Origin: an uncultured Paracoccaceae bacterium
Lineage (GTDB): Bacteria > Pseudomonadota > Alphaproteobacteria > Rhodobacterales > Rhodobacteraceae
NCBI GenBank assembly: GCA_947497985.1
Contig: CANMIX010000009.1
Span: forward strand, 124,001 to 188,000
Direction: 5' to 3'
DNA length: 64,000 nucleotides
The notes under the pieces were generated by a model. It had not been told where the DNA came from. It worked only from the letters and a program-made list of their open reading frames with translations, and did not search any database. Shown piece by piece: positions 45,395 through 54,216 of this stretch (position 1 is the stretch's first letter; each line of letters opens with the position of its first letter). The position numbers and the translations under genes were made by a program.

Positions 45395-46138
45395 CTATGT
45401 TCGGTTTCGGGATGTAAAAAATGCCCAAGCGAGGCAACCCACATAAGCCAAGCTCAGCAGGGTCAGAGTTGCCCATAGGTAAGTTAGCAAAGCCGCCGCC
45501 AGAACTGCAGCTGCCAAAAGGAAATATTTGGCATTGGCTCGGTCAATATGGGCGTTCTTAAAGGAATAGGTCGGGATCCGGCTGATCATCAGCAGGCCGA
45601 TCAAGCTGATATGCAGGGCAACCAAGACCGGCAGCAGCAAGGGCATTTCGGGAAACACAAACGACACGATCATCGGCAACATAACCAGCACCGCCCCGGC
45701 GGGCGATGGAACACCAACAAAGAAATCGGCAGAGCCGTCTTCACTCTCCTGACGGCTGCTGACGTTGAAACGGGCCAGCCGCAGGACGCAGCACACGGCA
45801 TAAAGCAGCACCGCAATCCACCCCGCACGCGGGAGGTCTTGCAAGCCCCAGCTGTGCAAGATCAAGACGGGTGCCACGCCGAAATTTACAAAATCCGCCA
45901 ATGAGTCCAATTCGGCGCCAAGGGGCGTTGAATGGTTCATCAACCGCGCCAGACGCCCGTCTAACCCATCCAGAACGCAGGCCGCCAAAACCAGGCGCAC
46001 TGCCATGTCAAAGTCGCCCTCATAGCCAAAGCGGATCGCGGTCAGACCAGCACAAATCGCCGCAATGGTAATGAGGTTTGGAAGCAGATGGACAAGTCGG
46101 ATGTCAGAGTGTTTGGCACTGTCTAACGGTCCATCCAT
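45395..46138 (-). CDS. pssA: CDP-diacylglycerol-serine O-phosphatidyltransferase
   Basis: A 247-residue membrane enzyme with about six to eight helices. The CDP-alcohol phosphotransferase motif is visible as DGLDGRLARLMNHSTPLGAELDSLAD (D-G-X2-A-R-X8-G-X3-D-X3-D pattern). It makes phosphatidylserine for the psd product. It starts 3 bases after the psd stop and is 15 bases before pmtA. Confidence 0.95.
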   Translation of the reverse strand: MDGPLDSAKHSDIRLVHLLPNLITIAAICAGLTAIRFGYEGDFDMAVRLVLAACVLDGLDGRLARLMNHSTPLGAELDSLADFVNFGVAPVLILHSWGLQDLPRAGWIAVLLYAVCCVLRLARFNVSSRQESEDGSADFFVGVPSPAGAVLVMLPMIVSFVFPEMPLLLPVLVALHISLIGLLMISRIPTYSFKNAHIDRANAKYFLLAAAVLAAALLTYLWATLTLLSLAYVGCLAWAFFTSRNRT

Positions 46139-46141
46139 CGA

Positions 46142-46834
46142 TCAATCCGCCCGTGTCTGGCGCGCGGTTTCGGAGGTTTCAAGATCGGCCAGCACAGTTT
46201 CGCCTGCGATCATTGTCTGTCCTAAATTGACCATCGGATCCACACCTTCCGGCAGATATACATCCAAGCGCGAGCCAAAGCGGATCAGGCCAAACCGCTC
46301 TCCGGTGCGCAGAGTTTCACCCTTGGAGGAGAAACACACGATCCGCCGGGCAACAAGGCCCGCAATCTGCACGACGGCAATCTGGCGACCATCCGCCATC
46401 GTGATACACAGGCTGTTGCGCTCATTGTCGGCACTTGCCTTGTCCAAGGAGGCGTTGAAAAACTTACCAGGCCGGTAAGCGATGGCCGCAATTTCGCCTG
46501 CGATTGGCGCGCGGTTTACATGGCAGTTGAACACACTCATGAAAACGCTGACACGGGTCAAAGCCTTGTCTTCCATGCCAAGTTCGGCCGGCGGCACCGC
46601 TTTTTCAATCAGGGAAACGATCCCATCGGCTGGGCTGACGATCAACCCTTCCCGGGTAGGCGTCACGCGCACCGGGTCGCGAAAGAAATAGTAACACCAG
46701 ACTGTCAGCCCAACGCCGATCCAGCCCAAAACGGACCATAGGAAAAACAATCCCACAGTGACGAGGGCAAAAATGCCAACAAATTTGCGCCCTTCGGGGT
46801 GCATTGGCTTGATGAAAGTGTCGCGCATTCGCAT
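46142..46834 (-). CDS. psd: Phosphatidylserine decarboxylase
   Basis: A 230-residue pyruvoyl-dependent decarboxylase of the short bacterial type. An N-terminal hydrophobic segment ([24 protein letters not shown]) anchors it, and the self-cleavage site is the Gly-Ser in [11 protein letters not shown], which yields the pyruvoyl group. It converts PS to PE, feeding pmtA. ATG 46834 or 46828. Confidence 0.95.
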   Translation of the reverse strand: MRMRDTFIKPMHPEGRKFVGIFALVTVGLFFLWSVLGWIGVGLTVWCYYFFRDPVRVTPTREGLIVSPADGIVSLIEKAVPPAELGMEDKALTRVSVFMSVFNCHVNRAPIAGEIAAIAYRPGKFFNASLDKASADNERNSLCITMADGRQIAVVQIAGLVARRIVCFSSKGETLRTGERFGLIRFGSRLDVYLPEGVDPMVNLGQTMIAGETVLADLETSETARQTRAD

Positions 46835-47260
46835 GAGGGTATCGAAATTTCCTCGGGCCTACTGCTACACGCAAACAAGCGGTGCAAGACCCGTAACTTG
46901 GTAAATGGAGAGCCTGTCATAACGCTCTGGGTGTGAAGTGCCAAGGTATGAAGAAAGCGCACCTCGGTGCAAGCGCATAAAGCGCCCTGCCCTTCACCAA
47001 GCCGGGAAATGCGCACCTCACTACCCTTGTTTTGGGTTCCACGACGCCAATTTGGGTCCCGTTTGCGAATGGGGTCTTATCTGTTCAATATCGTCCAGCG
47101 CCGGGTTGTGACTACCAAACAAATGCATGTCGGCACATTTGCCTGCGTCACTGTCCTCAGTGCGGCAAGTGTTTGCCGCACCTCGCATTTTGCGCCCAGA
47201 GGCTTTGGCGCAGGAAATAGCCATCCCTCGGCACATCGTTTCGCACTGTTGGCCCTGCGT
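46835..47260. other. 426-base intergenic region with one strong hairpin
   Basis: Should hold the psd promoter and the end of the TRAP-2 operon. Besides the hairpin at 47160-47181 it contains several copies of the word GCGCACCTC-like (around 46958 and 47009) but no convincing gene. A long plus-strand frame across it is antisense to the next operon and is rejected. Confidence 0.4.
47160..47181. terminator. Strong hairpin downstream of the NIPSNAP gene
   Basis: A perfect 9-bp stem (GTGCGGCAA/TTGCCGCAC) with a 4-base loop, 79 bases after the NIPSNAP stop on the minus strand. No T run follows on either strand, so an mRNA 3'-end or processing structure is as likely as a terminator. Confidence 0.5.
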
Positions 47261-47593
47261 TTAATCTGGCTGTGTCGGAGGCGTGAAAAACGAGGCTGGG
47301 GTCAAAATCTTGTTGACTTGAGACACAAGATTTCCGGCCTCAGCAGAGAGTTTCAGGAACTGCTGCCATTCCGGGTCGGCGGCCATCGCCGCGCGTTTTG
47401 CAGCGCGATCGGCTGCGTCCTTGTAGATCCAAATGTGAACGTAAGAGTTGACGTCCCCGGTTTCGGTTGCGCCATATACAACCGGCTGGCCAAGGTGGCG
47501 GCTTTGCGCCTCCCAGCCAAATTCTTCGTAGAGTTTCATGTGCTTTTTTATGGTGCCTGGGCGGCAGGTATAGGTGCGATGGTCGTAGATCAT
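47261..47593 (-). CDS. NIPSNAP family protein
   Basis: A 110-residue ferredoxin-like (ABM-like) protein: MIYDHRTYTCRPGTIKKHMKLYEEFG, then VNSYVHIWIYKDAADRAAKRAAMAADPEW, typical of bacterial NIPSNAP. ATG 47593 overlaps the TRAP small-subunit stop (ATGA), so it is part of that operon. Function is unknown; small proteins of this type often accompany oxidative catabolic enzymes. Confidence 0.87.
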   Translation of the reverse strand: MIYDHRTYTCRPGTIKKHMKLYEEFGWEAQSRHLGQPVVYGATETGDVNSYVHIWIYKDAADRAAKRAAMAADPEWQQFLKLSAEAGNLVSQVNKILTPASFFTPPTQPD

Positions 47594-48078
47594 TTCGCAA
47601 GATCTCCTGATGTGAATTGTTCTTTGGTTTCGACAAAAAGGGTGAAAGTGGAATGCAGCGCCATGACGGCCCCGGATATGGGAATAGCCGCGTAGAAAAT
47701 GCGCTCCTGAATTTGCAAAATGGGTGTCAACGCATTGGCTTTGTAGAATAAAACGTAACCGTACCAGGTCATTACGTAGAAAAAACCGAGCGATAGAATG
47801 GCGACAAAACTGCGCAGGAGCCACTTTGACCTTTGGCCAGGCAAGGACAGTTCCAACCAGTCGACCTGGAAGTGGTCGCGCCTAATCCACAAGGCCGCTG
47901 CGCCAAAGAACACCATATAGGCGAAGCACCCGCGGACCACCTCGTCGAACCAGGCAAAGCCCGCCAATTCGAAGCTGCGCGCAACTACATTTATCAAGAT
48001 CAGCACGAATAAAACCACAAGGGAAGCCGTTGCGACCAGGCGCAATACCCCTTCGACGAATTGCTCAAGGCGGGTCAT
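47590..48078 (-). CDS. TRAP transporter small membrane subunit, second system
   Basis: A 162-residue four-helix DctQ-like protein with WFDEVVRGCFAYMVFFGAAALWIRRDHFQVDWLEL. ATG 48078 overlaps the DctM stop (TGATG); in this operon the large subunit precedes the small one, the reverse of the first TRAP operon. A longer frame upstream is not supported. Confidence 0.88.
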   Translation of the reverse strand: MTRLEQFVEGVLRLVATASLVVLFVLILINVVARSFELAGFAWFDEVVRGCFAYMVFFGAAALWIRRDHFQVDWLELSLPGQRSKWLLRSFVAILSLGFFYVMTWYGYVLFYKANALTPILQIQERIFYAAIPISGAVMALHSTFTLFVETKEQFTSGDLAK

Positions 48079-49367
48079 CACGGCCCTCCCATAATCAGGT
48101 CGGGAAGCCAGGTTGAGACCGCCGGAACGGCAACCACCGCCAGCAATACGACGCACAGCCCGACAAGGTAAGGCATCAACGCTTTGGACAGGCGCCCCAC
48201 GGAGATCTCGGCAATTGAACTGACAGCAAAAAGGACCATGCCAACAGGCGGCGTGAGCAACCCAACCATTGAACACATGATCATGATGACCCCAAATTGG
48301 ATCGGATCGATGCCGATTTGGGTCACAACTGGCAAGAACAGCGGAACGGTCAAGACAATCACCGCGATCCCCTCAAGGAACATGCCCAGCACCAACAGGA
48401 TAAAAACGATGATCGCCAAGATGAGTGCCGGGTTTTCGGAAAATCCTAGCATGGCTTCGACCAGTTGATTTGGGATACGCTGTTGGATCAACAACCATCC
48501 AAAGAAGCCGGCCGCAGCGATCACAAACATCACGCGAATGGTGTGCACTAGGCTGTCCCAGACAATCGCGGGCAAATCGCGCGGTTTGACTTCACCATAG
48601 ACCACCATGGACAGCACCAGCGCATAGGCCGTGGCAACAACCCCTGCTTCCGTTGGCGTAAAAATGCCGCCGAATATACCCGCAATGATGATGACCGGCG
48701 TCAAAAGCGACAAAAGACTGTCCAGCCCGCTTACCAAGACTTCTTTCCAGTCAATCCCGTCGCGCCGTGGCATTTTATGGATGCGCGCCACCAGATAGAC
48801 GGCAGTCATCATTGCAAGCGCCATCAGCACCCCCGGAACGACGCCCGCAAGGAAAAGCTTAGCCACCGAAACACCGGTGATAGAAGAGTAGAGCACGAAG
48901 GGAATTGACGGTGGGAAGACTGGCCCAATCGTGGACGAAGCAGCCGTAATGGCGGCGGAAAAGTCGCGATCATATCCGCGTTCGTTCATGGCCTGCAGTT
49001 CGACCTGGCCTAGCCCAGCCGCATCGGCAACCGCCGCCCCGGACATTCCAGAAAAAAACAGGGATGCCAATACATTGACCTGCCCCAGCCCCCCCCGAAT
49101 ATGACCAACGCAGGCATCTGCAAACCGGAAGATCCGTTTGGTAATGCCACCGGTATTCATCAGATTGCCTGCCAGAATAAAGAAAGGGATCGCCAGTAGG
49201 GTAAAGCTGGTGGTCGCAGAGAACATGCGCTGTGGCATCATCGGCAGGATGAAGAAGTCGCCCTGAATTACGTAAAAGCCCACGGCCGTGACGCCCAGCG
49301 CAAGTGCGATGGGCAAACCGAGCACGATCAACCCGATCAGCGCTCCGAGAATCAGAAAAGTTGTCAT
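48078..49367 (-). CDS. TRAP transporter large membrane subunit, second system
   Basis: A 429-residue DctM-like permease with about twelve helices and VSVAKLFLAGVVPGVLMALAMM, common to the family. ATG 49367 (MTTFLILGAL) chosen; ten more codons upstream lack support. It follows the binding protein after a long stable hairpin. Confidence 0.92.
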   Translation of the reverse strand: MTTFLILGALIGLIVLGLPIALALGVTAVGFYVIQGDFFILPMMPQRMFSATTSFTLLAIPFFILAGNLMNTGGITKRIFRFADACVGHIRGGLGQVNVLASLFFSGMSGAAVADAAGLGQVELQAMNERGYDRDFSAAITAASSTIGPVFPPSIPFVLYSSITGVSVAKLFLAGVVPGVLMALAMMTAVYLVARIHKMPRRDGIDWKEVLVSGLDSLLSLLTPVIIIAGIFGGIFTPTEAGVVATAYALVLSMVVYGEVKPRDLPAIVWDSLVHTIRVMFVIAAAGFFGWLLIQQRIPNQLVEAMLGFSENPALILAIIVFILLVLGMFLEGIAVIVLTVPLFLPVVTQIGIDPIQFGVIMIMCSMVGLLTPPVGMVLFAVSSIAEISVGRLSKALMPYLVGLCVVLLAVVAVPAVSTWLPDLIMGGP

Positions 49368-49414
49368 TGTGGATCCGTCTGTCTGAAAGCGTACCACGCC
49401 TGTTCCGCGGCAGA

Positions 49415-49452
49415 GCTGCTCTTGCGCAACAATTCATAAGCGCAAGAGCAGC
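49415..49452 (-). terminator. 13-bp stem-loop between the second TRAP binding protein and permease
   Basis: A perfect 13-bp inverted repeat (GCTGCTCTTGCGC and its complement) with a 12-base loop, 10 bases after the binding-protein stop. No T run follows, so it should protect the upstream mRNA and set the binding-protein excess rather than terminate fully. Confidence 0.75.
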
Positions 49453-49462
49453 AGGGAAGGAT

Positions 49463-50437
49463 TTAATCGATCAGTTCCAAGAACTTATCCATATTCTCCT
49501 GTCCGCTGTATTCAGCCACGCGGGCACGTGCATCCCCCATTAACGCGGCAAAAGGCTCCAGATCGGGTGTGGTGACTTTCATTCCACGCTCCATCAGACC
49601 GGCGATCTCAGCCTCTTCCTGAGCCTGAACCGAGGCCCGCATCAGCGCACCGGCTGCGGCACTTTCTTCGCGGATAATACGTTGCTGGTTCGGGCTCATC
49701 GCATCCCATTTGTCTTTGTTCACGACATGGATCATCGCGTTGTAGACGTGACGGGTCAGCGCCATGTGCTCTTGGAAGTCGTTGAGGTTATAGTGGTAAA
49801 TCACTCCCACAGGGTTTTCCTGCCCCTGCACGACACCCTGATTGAGCGCGTTTGGCAGTTCCGGAAATGCGATTTGCGTCGTCGCCGCGCCGAGCCCCTC
49901 CATCGCCGCAACAATTTGCAATTCTGGCGGGGTACGCAGTTTCAAGCCAACCACATCTTCCGGTGCATTGATCGGCTTGATCGAGTTGGTGATGTTGCGA
50001 AACCCGTATTCCCAATGAGACAGCATGACCAGGCCCTGCTCTTCCAGTTTGGGTGCGACCCAATCGGAAAATTCACCGTCCAACACTGCATGGGCGTGCT
50101 CATAGCTGTTAAAAGCAAAAGGCGTCATCGCCGTTCCGAGCGCGCGGTCATATTTGTCGAGACCACCATGGGTCGGCAGGTTCATATCCACGGCACCCAG
50201 GATCGTCTGCTCCAGCTGTTCTGGCGGCGAACCCAATTGGTTTGCCGGGAATAACTCGATCGCAATCGCTCCATTTGTGCGGGTCTCAACGTTTTCAGCA
50301 AATTGCACCGCTGCCAAATGACCAGGGTGGGTTTCGGCCGCGAAATGAGCCAGACGAAGTGTGACATCTTGCGCCTGTGCAGCCGTTAAGCTTGCCGCGA
50401 ACGCCAAGCCAGTGAGATAGGTTGTCTTCTTCAGCAT
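49463..50437 (-). CDS. TRAP transporter substrate-binding protein, second system
   Basis: A 324-residue DctP-type receptor with a Sec signal (MLKKTTYLTGLAFAASLTAAQA). Conserved elements: RLAHFAAETHPGHLAAVQFAENVE, GLKLRTPPELQIVAAMEGLGA (with the Arg that binds carboxylate) and PELPNALNQGVVQGQENPVG. Likely ligand is a carboxylate. It is unlike the TakP-like receptor of the first system. It lies 36 bases after the dehydrogenase gene in the same operon. Confidence 0.92.
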   Translation of the reverse strand: MLKKTTYLTGLAFAASLTAAQAQDVTLRLAHFAAETHPGHLAAVQFAENVETRTNGAIAIELFPANQLGSPPEQLEQTILGAVDMNLPTHGGLDKYDRALGTAMTPFAFNSYEHAHAVLDGEFSDWVAPKLEEQGLVMLSHWEYGFRNITNSIKPINAPEDVVGLKLRTPPELQIVAAMEGLGAATTQIAFPELPNALNQGVVQGQENPVGVIYHYNLNDFQEHMALTRHVYNAMIHVVNKDKWDAMSPNQQRIIREESAAAGALMRASVQAQEEAEIAGLMERGMKVTTPDLEPFAALMGDARARVAEYSGQENMDKFLELID

Positions 50438-50473
50438 GTTATCCTCCATAGATGCTGTTTCAGATAGAACGCG

Positions 50474-51382
50474 TCACTCCTCTAGACGCGCGACGACCCC
50501 CGTAAGGTCCTCATAAGCTTTGATCACAGCGGTACAGCCCTCCTCGCCGTGCCCCATGATCGAAGCCAATGCATATGTCTGGTGAACGGAGTCGGCCATG
50601 AAGCCGGGCAACCCCGCGCTGGACAGCCATTCGGTGTAGTAACGGACGTCTTTCTGGGCATTTGCGAGGGACATATAGGGCGTGAAGTCGCGTTTAAGCG
50701 TCTTCTCCCCATAAAGATCCATCATCCCAGACTTGCCGCCCGCGGCCGATATGATGCCAATCACTTTTGACATATCGAGCCCCTCATGCGCCGCGAGCGC
50801 GAACCCTTCGCAAAAGGCTGCAACATTTGCGAAGGCGATGAAATTATGGATCAATTTCAAACGGATCGCATGTCCGGCCGGGCCTACGTGGAAAATGTTC
50901 TCGGCGTAGAACTCAAACGTCGGGCGCAGCTCCTCCAACAGCTCCTCGTCCCCACCGAACAAGATATTCACCTCACCTCGGTCGGCATGGATGGGCGTAC
51001 GGGTCATCGGCCCCTCGCAATACCGAATACCCCGCAACTCGCATTCGCTCCGCATTTTCTCGACATGGGCGACCGATACCGTTGTGTGGTCGAGAAAAAT
51101 CGCGCCTTTCTTCATATGATCCAAGACACCATTTGCCCCCAGCGCCATGTCCTGAACCGCTTCGGCTGTGGTGATGCAGACCGCAAACACATCGCAGTCC
51201 GCAGCCATCTCTGACGGCGATGAGCCGCGTTTCGCCCCGAACCCCTCAGCCTCAGTGACCTTTTCGTCATCTAGATCGAGCGCGGTCACATCCCCTCCTT
51301 TGAGGGCAATATTCTTGACCACGCCGCGCCCCATTCCACCCAAACCGATAAATGCGATTTTCTTCGCCACATGTTCCGCCAT
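50474..51382 (-). CDS. NAD(P)-dependent 3-hydroxyisobutyrate dehydrogenase-family enzyme
   Basis: A 302-residue beta-hydroxyacid dehydrogenase. N-terminal fold IAFIGLGGMGRGVVKN, substrate loop GPMTRTPIHADRGEVNILFGG and the catalytic lysine in RLKLIHNFIAF are visible. Members oxidise or reduce a beta-hydroxy or semialdehyde acid (3-hydroxyisobutyrate, tartronate semialdehyde, sulfolactaldehyde). ATG 51382; a large upstream extension of the frame is antisense to the regulator and rejected. First gene of the operon with the second TRAP system. Confidence 0.88.
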   Translation of the reverse strand: MAEHVAKKIAFIGLGGMGRGVVKNIALKGGDVTALDLDDEKVTEAEGFGAKRGSSPSEMAADCDVFAVCITTAEAVQDMALGANGVLDHMKKGAIFLDHTTVSVAHVEKMRSECELRGIRYCEGPMTRTPIHADRGEVNILFGGDEELLEELRPTFEFYAENIFHVGPAGHAIRLKLIHNFIAFANVAAFCEGFALAAHEGLDMSKVIGIISAAGGKSGMMDLYGEKTLKRDFTPYMSLANAQKDVRYYTEWLSSAGLPGFMADSVHQTYALASIMGHGEEGCTAVIKAYEDLTGVVARLEE

Positions 51383-51429
51383 GCGAATCTCTCCCGAATC
51401 TTGGTTGACGATTAAATTACATGTTGCCA

Positions 51430-51442
51430 GTTGTCTGACAAC
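51430..51442. promoter_or_regulatory. Perfect FadR/PdhR-type operator GTTGTC-T-GACAAC
   Basis: A 13-bp fully symmetric site in the divergent region, 48 bases upstream of the dehydrogenase ATG and 86 upstream of the regulator ATG. It fits the TNGTCNGACNA consensus of FadR-subfamily GntR proteins, so the 51528 product is the likely ligand. Confidence 0.8.
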
Positions 51443-51527
51443 CTGAAATACAGTTATTAAATTGCACTGGAACGCAGGTGCGCATAGACTGCACCTGACC
51501 CTCACTTTTGAATTGCCAGGACCGAGC

Positions 51528-52268
51528 ATGCCCAAACCCACACTCTTTGAGGTTATAGAACGCCCAAGACGCCTCCCCGACGAAGTGGCCCAGACGATTA
51601 TGGCGGCCATTGCTGATGGTTCTTTGAAGGTCGGGGACAAATTACCCAGCGAGGCTGAGCTGTCCGCAAACTTTGGCGTTGCCCGGACCGTCATCCGTGA
51701 AGCGGTGTCTCTCTTGAAATTCGATGGCATGGTTGAATCTCGGCGCGGTGTCGGAGCTTTTGTGGCGGATCGCACAGAGCGCACATCCTTTCGGATCAGC
51801 CCTGCGTGTTTTGAAAAGCGCCGTGAAATCGTGAAACTTTTGCAGCTGCGCACCTCGGTCCAGTCCGGGGCGGCCGCCTTGGCCGCTGAACTGCGCAGCG
51901 AGGAACAATTGGAAATCATTGATAGCGCAATGCGGGACGTCATCCTTGCCAACGACAAAGGTCCGGACAAAGCGGTAGAGGCGCGTGTCGATTCCGAATT
52001 ACGCCTGTACCGCCTGATCACCGAAGCCTCTGACAACGAGTATTTTTGCGACGTCGTCAACATGATTGAAGCCAATATTCAGAACCATTTGCGGTCGGCA
52101 TTCCTCAAAAATGCAGCCGCTGTTGAGTTCGAGCCGAGCGTCATCAAAGAACATTTAGCCGTGGTTGAGGCGGTGCACGCCAAAGATCCCGAAGCTGCCC
52201 GTATCGCCACGCGGTTGCGCTTTGGCACTGCGGCCAAAAGCTTGGCCGCGCGTCGGGATTTAGCATAG
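51528..52268 (+). CDS. FadR-subfamily GntR regulator
   Basis: A 246-residue protein: N-terminal winged HTH (VGDKLPSEAELSANFGVARTVIREAVSLLKFDGMVESRRGVGAFVA) and C-terminal FCD domain with the metal-ligand Asp/His pattern. It is divergent from the dehydrogenase-TRAP operon and followed, 23 bases later, by the TPP enzyme gene. Likely controls both directions through the palindrome at 51430. ATG 51528 is chosen; the upstream frame crosses the operator. Confidence 0.9.
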   Translation: MPKPTLFEVIERPRRLPDEVAQTIMAAIADGSLKVGDKLPSEAELSANFGVARTVIREAVSLLKFDGMVESRRGVGAFVADRTERTSFRISPACFEKRREIVKLLQLRTSVQSGAAALAAELRSEEQLEIIDSAMRDVILANDKGPDKAVEARVDSELRLYRLITEASDNEYFCDVVNMIEANIQNHLRSAFLKNAAAVEFEPSVIKEHLAVVEAVHAKDPEAARIATRLRFGTAAKSLAARRDLA

Positions 52269-52291
52269 CAACAGCAACATAGGAGGGGGTC

Positions 52292-53944
52292 GTGCCACAG
52301 TCACAACACGGCGGGAAGGTGCTCATTGAAGCGCTTGCAAATCAGGGTGTTAAACGTGTTTTCAGCGTCCCAGGAGAGAGCTTTCTAGCGGCATTGGATG
52401 GCTTGTTTGACGCGCATATTGAAAACATCGTAACCCGTCACGAGGGTGGTGCGGCAATGATGGCCGAAGCGCACGGGAAACTGTCCGGGACACCCGGCGT
52501 TGCCTTTGTCACGCGAGGGCCAGGCGCCACCAATGCCTCAGCGGGCGTGCATGTCGCATTTCAAGATTCCACGCCGATGATCCTGTTTATCGGGCAAGTC
52601 GCCAGCGACCAGCGCGACCGGGAAGCGTTTCAGGAAGTCGACTACCGTGCCATGTTCGCTCCTCTCGCAAAATGGAGCGCTCAAATTGACCGCGTTGATC
52701 GCATCCCCGAATACATAAGCCGCGCGTTTCATGTCGCCATGTCTGGGCGTCCGGGCCCCGTGGTTTTGGCACTGCCCGAAGATATGCTCTCCTCGCTCAG
52801 CGAAGCGAAAGCCGGCCCGAAGGCGATTTTGCCAAGTGCCCTTGCAAATGACCAGGATCTTGGGACCGTCCTGTCCCTGATGAAATCCGCCCAAAAGCCC
52901 CTGGTTATTTTAGGCGGACGCAATTGGTCACAAAACGCCGCCAAGGCAATGGCCCATATCGCAGAGACGCTCGATTTGCCCGTGGCTGCATCCTTTCGGT
53001 GTCAGGATTTCTTGGACAATCGCCATCCCAATTATGTCGGAGACATCGGGATCGGTGTGAACCCGAAACTGGCACAGCGGGTTAAGGACGCCGACTTCAT
53101 TTTCTGTCTCGGTGCGCGATTGGGCGAGATGACCACAAGTGGGTATACTCTTCTGGACAGCCCGGTTCCTCATCAACAGCTGGTCCACGTTTATCGCGAC
53201 GCCAATGAATTGGGACGCGTCTATCACCCCAGTCACGCCGTTACAGCTGATGCCGGAGACCTCGTGACACAATTGTCAGAACAGCTGCGCGACCAACCAA
53301 GTGCAGGCCGCAGAGCATGGACCGCTGAGGCCAGATCCGACTATGAAACCTGGCAAATACCCGTTGAAACACCCGGCAGTCTGAAGCTGGAAAACGTGAT
53401 CGCGCACCTCAATGAAGTCCTTCCCGATGATGCAATCATCACCAATGGCGCCGGAAACTACTCTGCCTGGCTGCACCGCTACTATCGATATCGCGACTAT
53501 GGAACCCAACTTGCTCCCACCAGCGGGTCGATGGGATATGGACTGCCCGCCGCCGTCAGCGCAAAGATCGACCGCCCCGATCAAGAGGTTGTATGTATGG
53601 CGGGCGACGGATGTTTTCAGATGAGCATGCAAGAGTTCGGCGTCGCCTGTGAAAACGGTGCCAATGTTATCGTATTGATTTCCAACAATGGCATGTACGG
53701 CACCATCCGGCTTCACCAGCAAAAAAGGTTTCCCAAACGTCCAAGCGGGACGAAATTGATGAACCCTGATTACGCGGCACTGGCACAGAGCTACGGCGCA
53801 TTTGGAGCTGCTGTCGAAACAGATGCCGAATTCATGTCCGCCTTGGAGCAGGCGCGCAACTGCGGCACACCCGCCATTATCGAAATGCGCATAGACCCCA
53901 ACGCGCTCAGCCCGTTGGCAACGCTTGAGGCGATTGATGATTAA
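52292..53944 (+). CDS. Thiamine-diphosphate-dependent enzyme (acetolactate synthase/decarboxylase type)
   Basis: A 550-residue protein with an N-terminal PYR domain containing the catalytic Glu51 (TRHEGGAAMMAEA), a middle domain and a C-terminal PP domain with the TPP/Mg motif (Gly438-Asp439-Gly440, MAGDGCFQMS...ISNN). Glu51 argues against glyoxylate carboligase, which has lost it. AGGAGG lies 7 bases before the GTG start. It is probably a 2-keto acid decarboxylase or carboligase working on the product of the TRAP-linked dehydrogenase. Co-transcribed with the GntR gene. Confidence 0.88.
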   Translation: MPQSQHGGKVLIEALANQGVKRVFSVPGESFLAALDGLFDAHIENIVTRHEGGAAMMAEAHGKLSGTPGVAFVTRGPGATNASAGVHVAFQDSTPMILFIGQVASDQRDREAFQEVDYRAMFAPLAKWSAQIDRVDRIPEYISRAFHVAMSGRPGPVVLALPEDMLSSLSEAKAGPKAILPSALANDQDLGTVLSLMKSAQKPLVILGGRNWSQNAAKAMAHIAETLDLPVAASFRCQDFLDNRHPNYVGDIGIGVNPKLAQRVKDADFIFCLGARLGEMTTSGYTLLDSPVPHQQLVHVYRDANELGRVYHPSHAVTADAGDLVTQLSEQLRDQPSAGRRAWTAEARSDYETWQIPVETPGSLKLENVIAHLNEVLPDDAIITNGAGNYSAWLHRYYRYRDYGTQLAPTSGSMGYGLPAAVSAKIDRPDQEVVCMAGDGCFQMSMQEFGVACENGANVIVLISNNGMYGTIRLHQQKRFPKRPSGTKLMNPDYAALAQSYGAFGAAVETDAEFMSALEQARNCGTPAIIEMRIDPNALSPLATLEAIDD

Positions 53945-54216
53945 AATCCCTGCGAAGGCGGTGTGGAGAAGTCGCGAAAAAACGGGAACATCGCGACAGG
54001 CTTCACACGGCCCTCGCGGCGCTACGCAGGAACTGTCGCCGGTGTCTCCTGCGTAGACAGGCTTTTACCTGCAACACTTGGCAAAAGTGGGTTTGAACGA
54101 TGTGGCTAAGCTATATTGCGGCGCCGTATTAAGCGGAGCTAGGTACAAAAAGATGTTTCAATAAGAACCGGAGAACGGCATTGTTGCCGAGTTTTGGACG
54201 AAAAAGGCATGCGATC

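Noticed and set aside
46967-47695. A 242-codon plus-strand frame in the psd/TRAP gap
   Set aside because: Mostly antisense to the NIPSNAP and TRAP small-subunit genes, with low-complexity composition and no start signal.
52292-53944. Assignment of the TPP enzyme as glyoxylate carboligase with the adjacent dehydrogenase as tartronate semialdehyde reductase
   Set aside because: Glyoxylate carboligase lacks the catalytic glutamate, whereas Glu51 is present here; no other genes of that pathway are seen.
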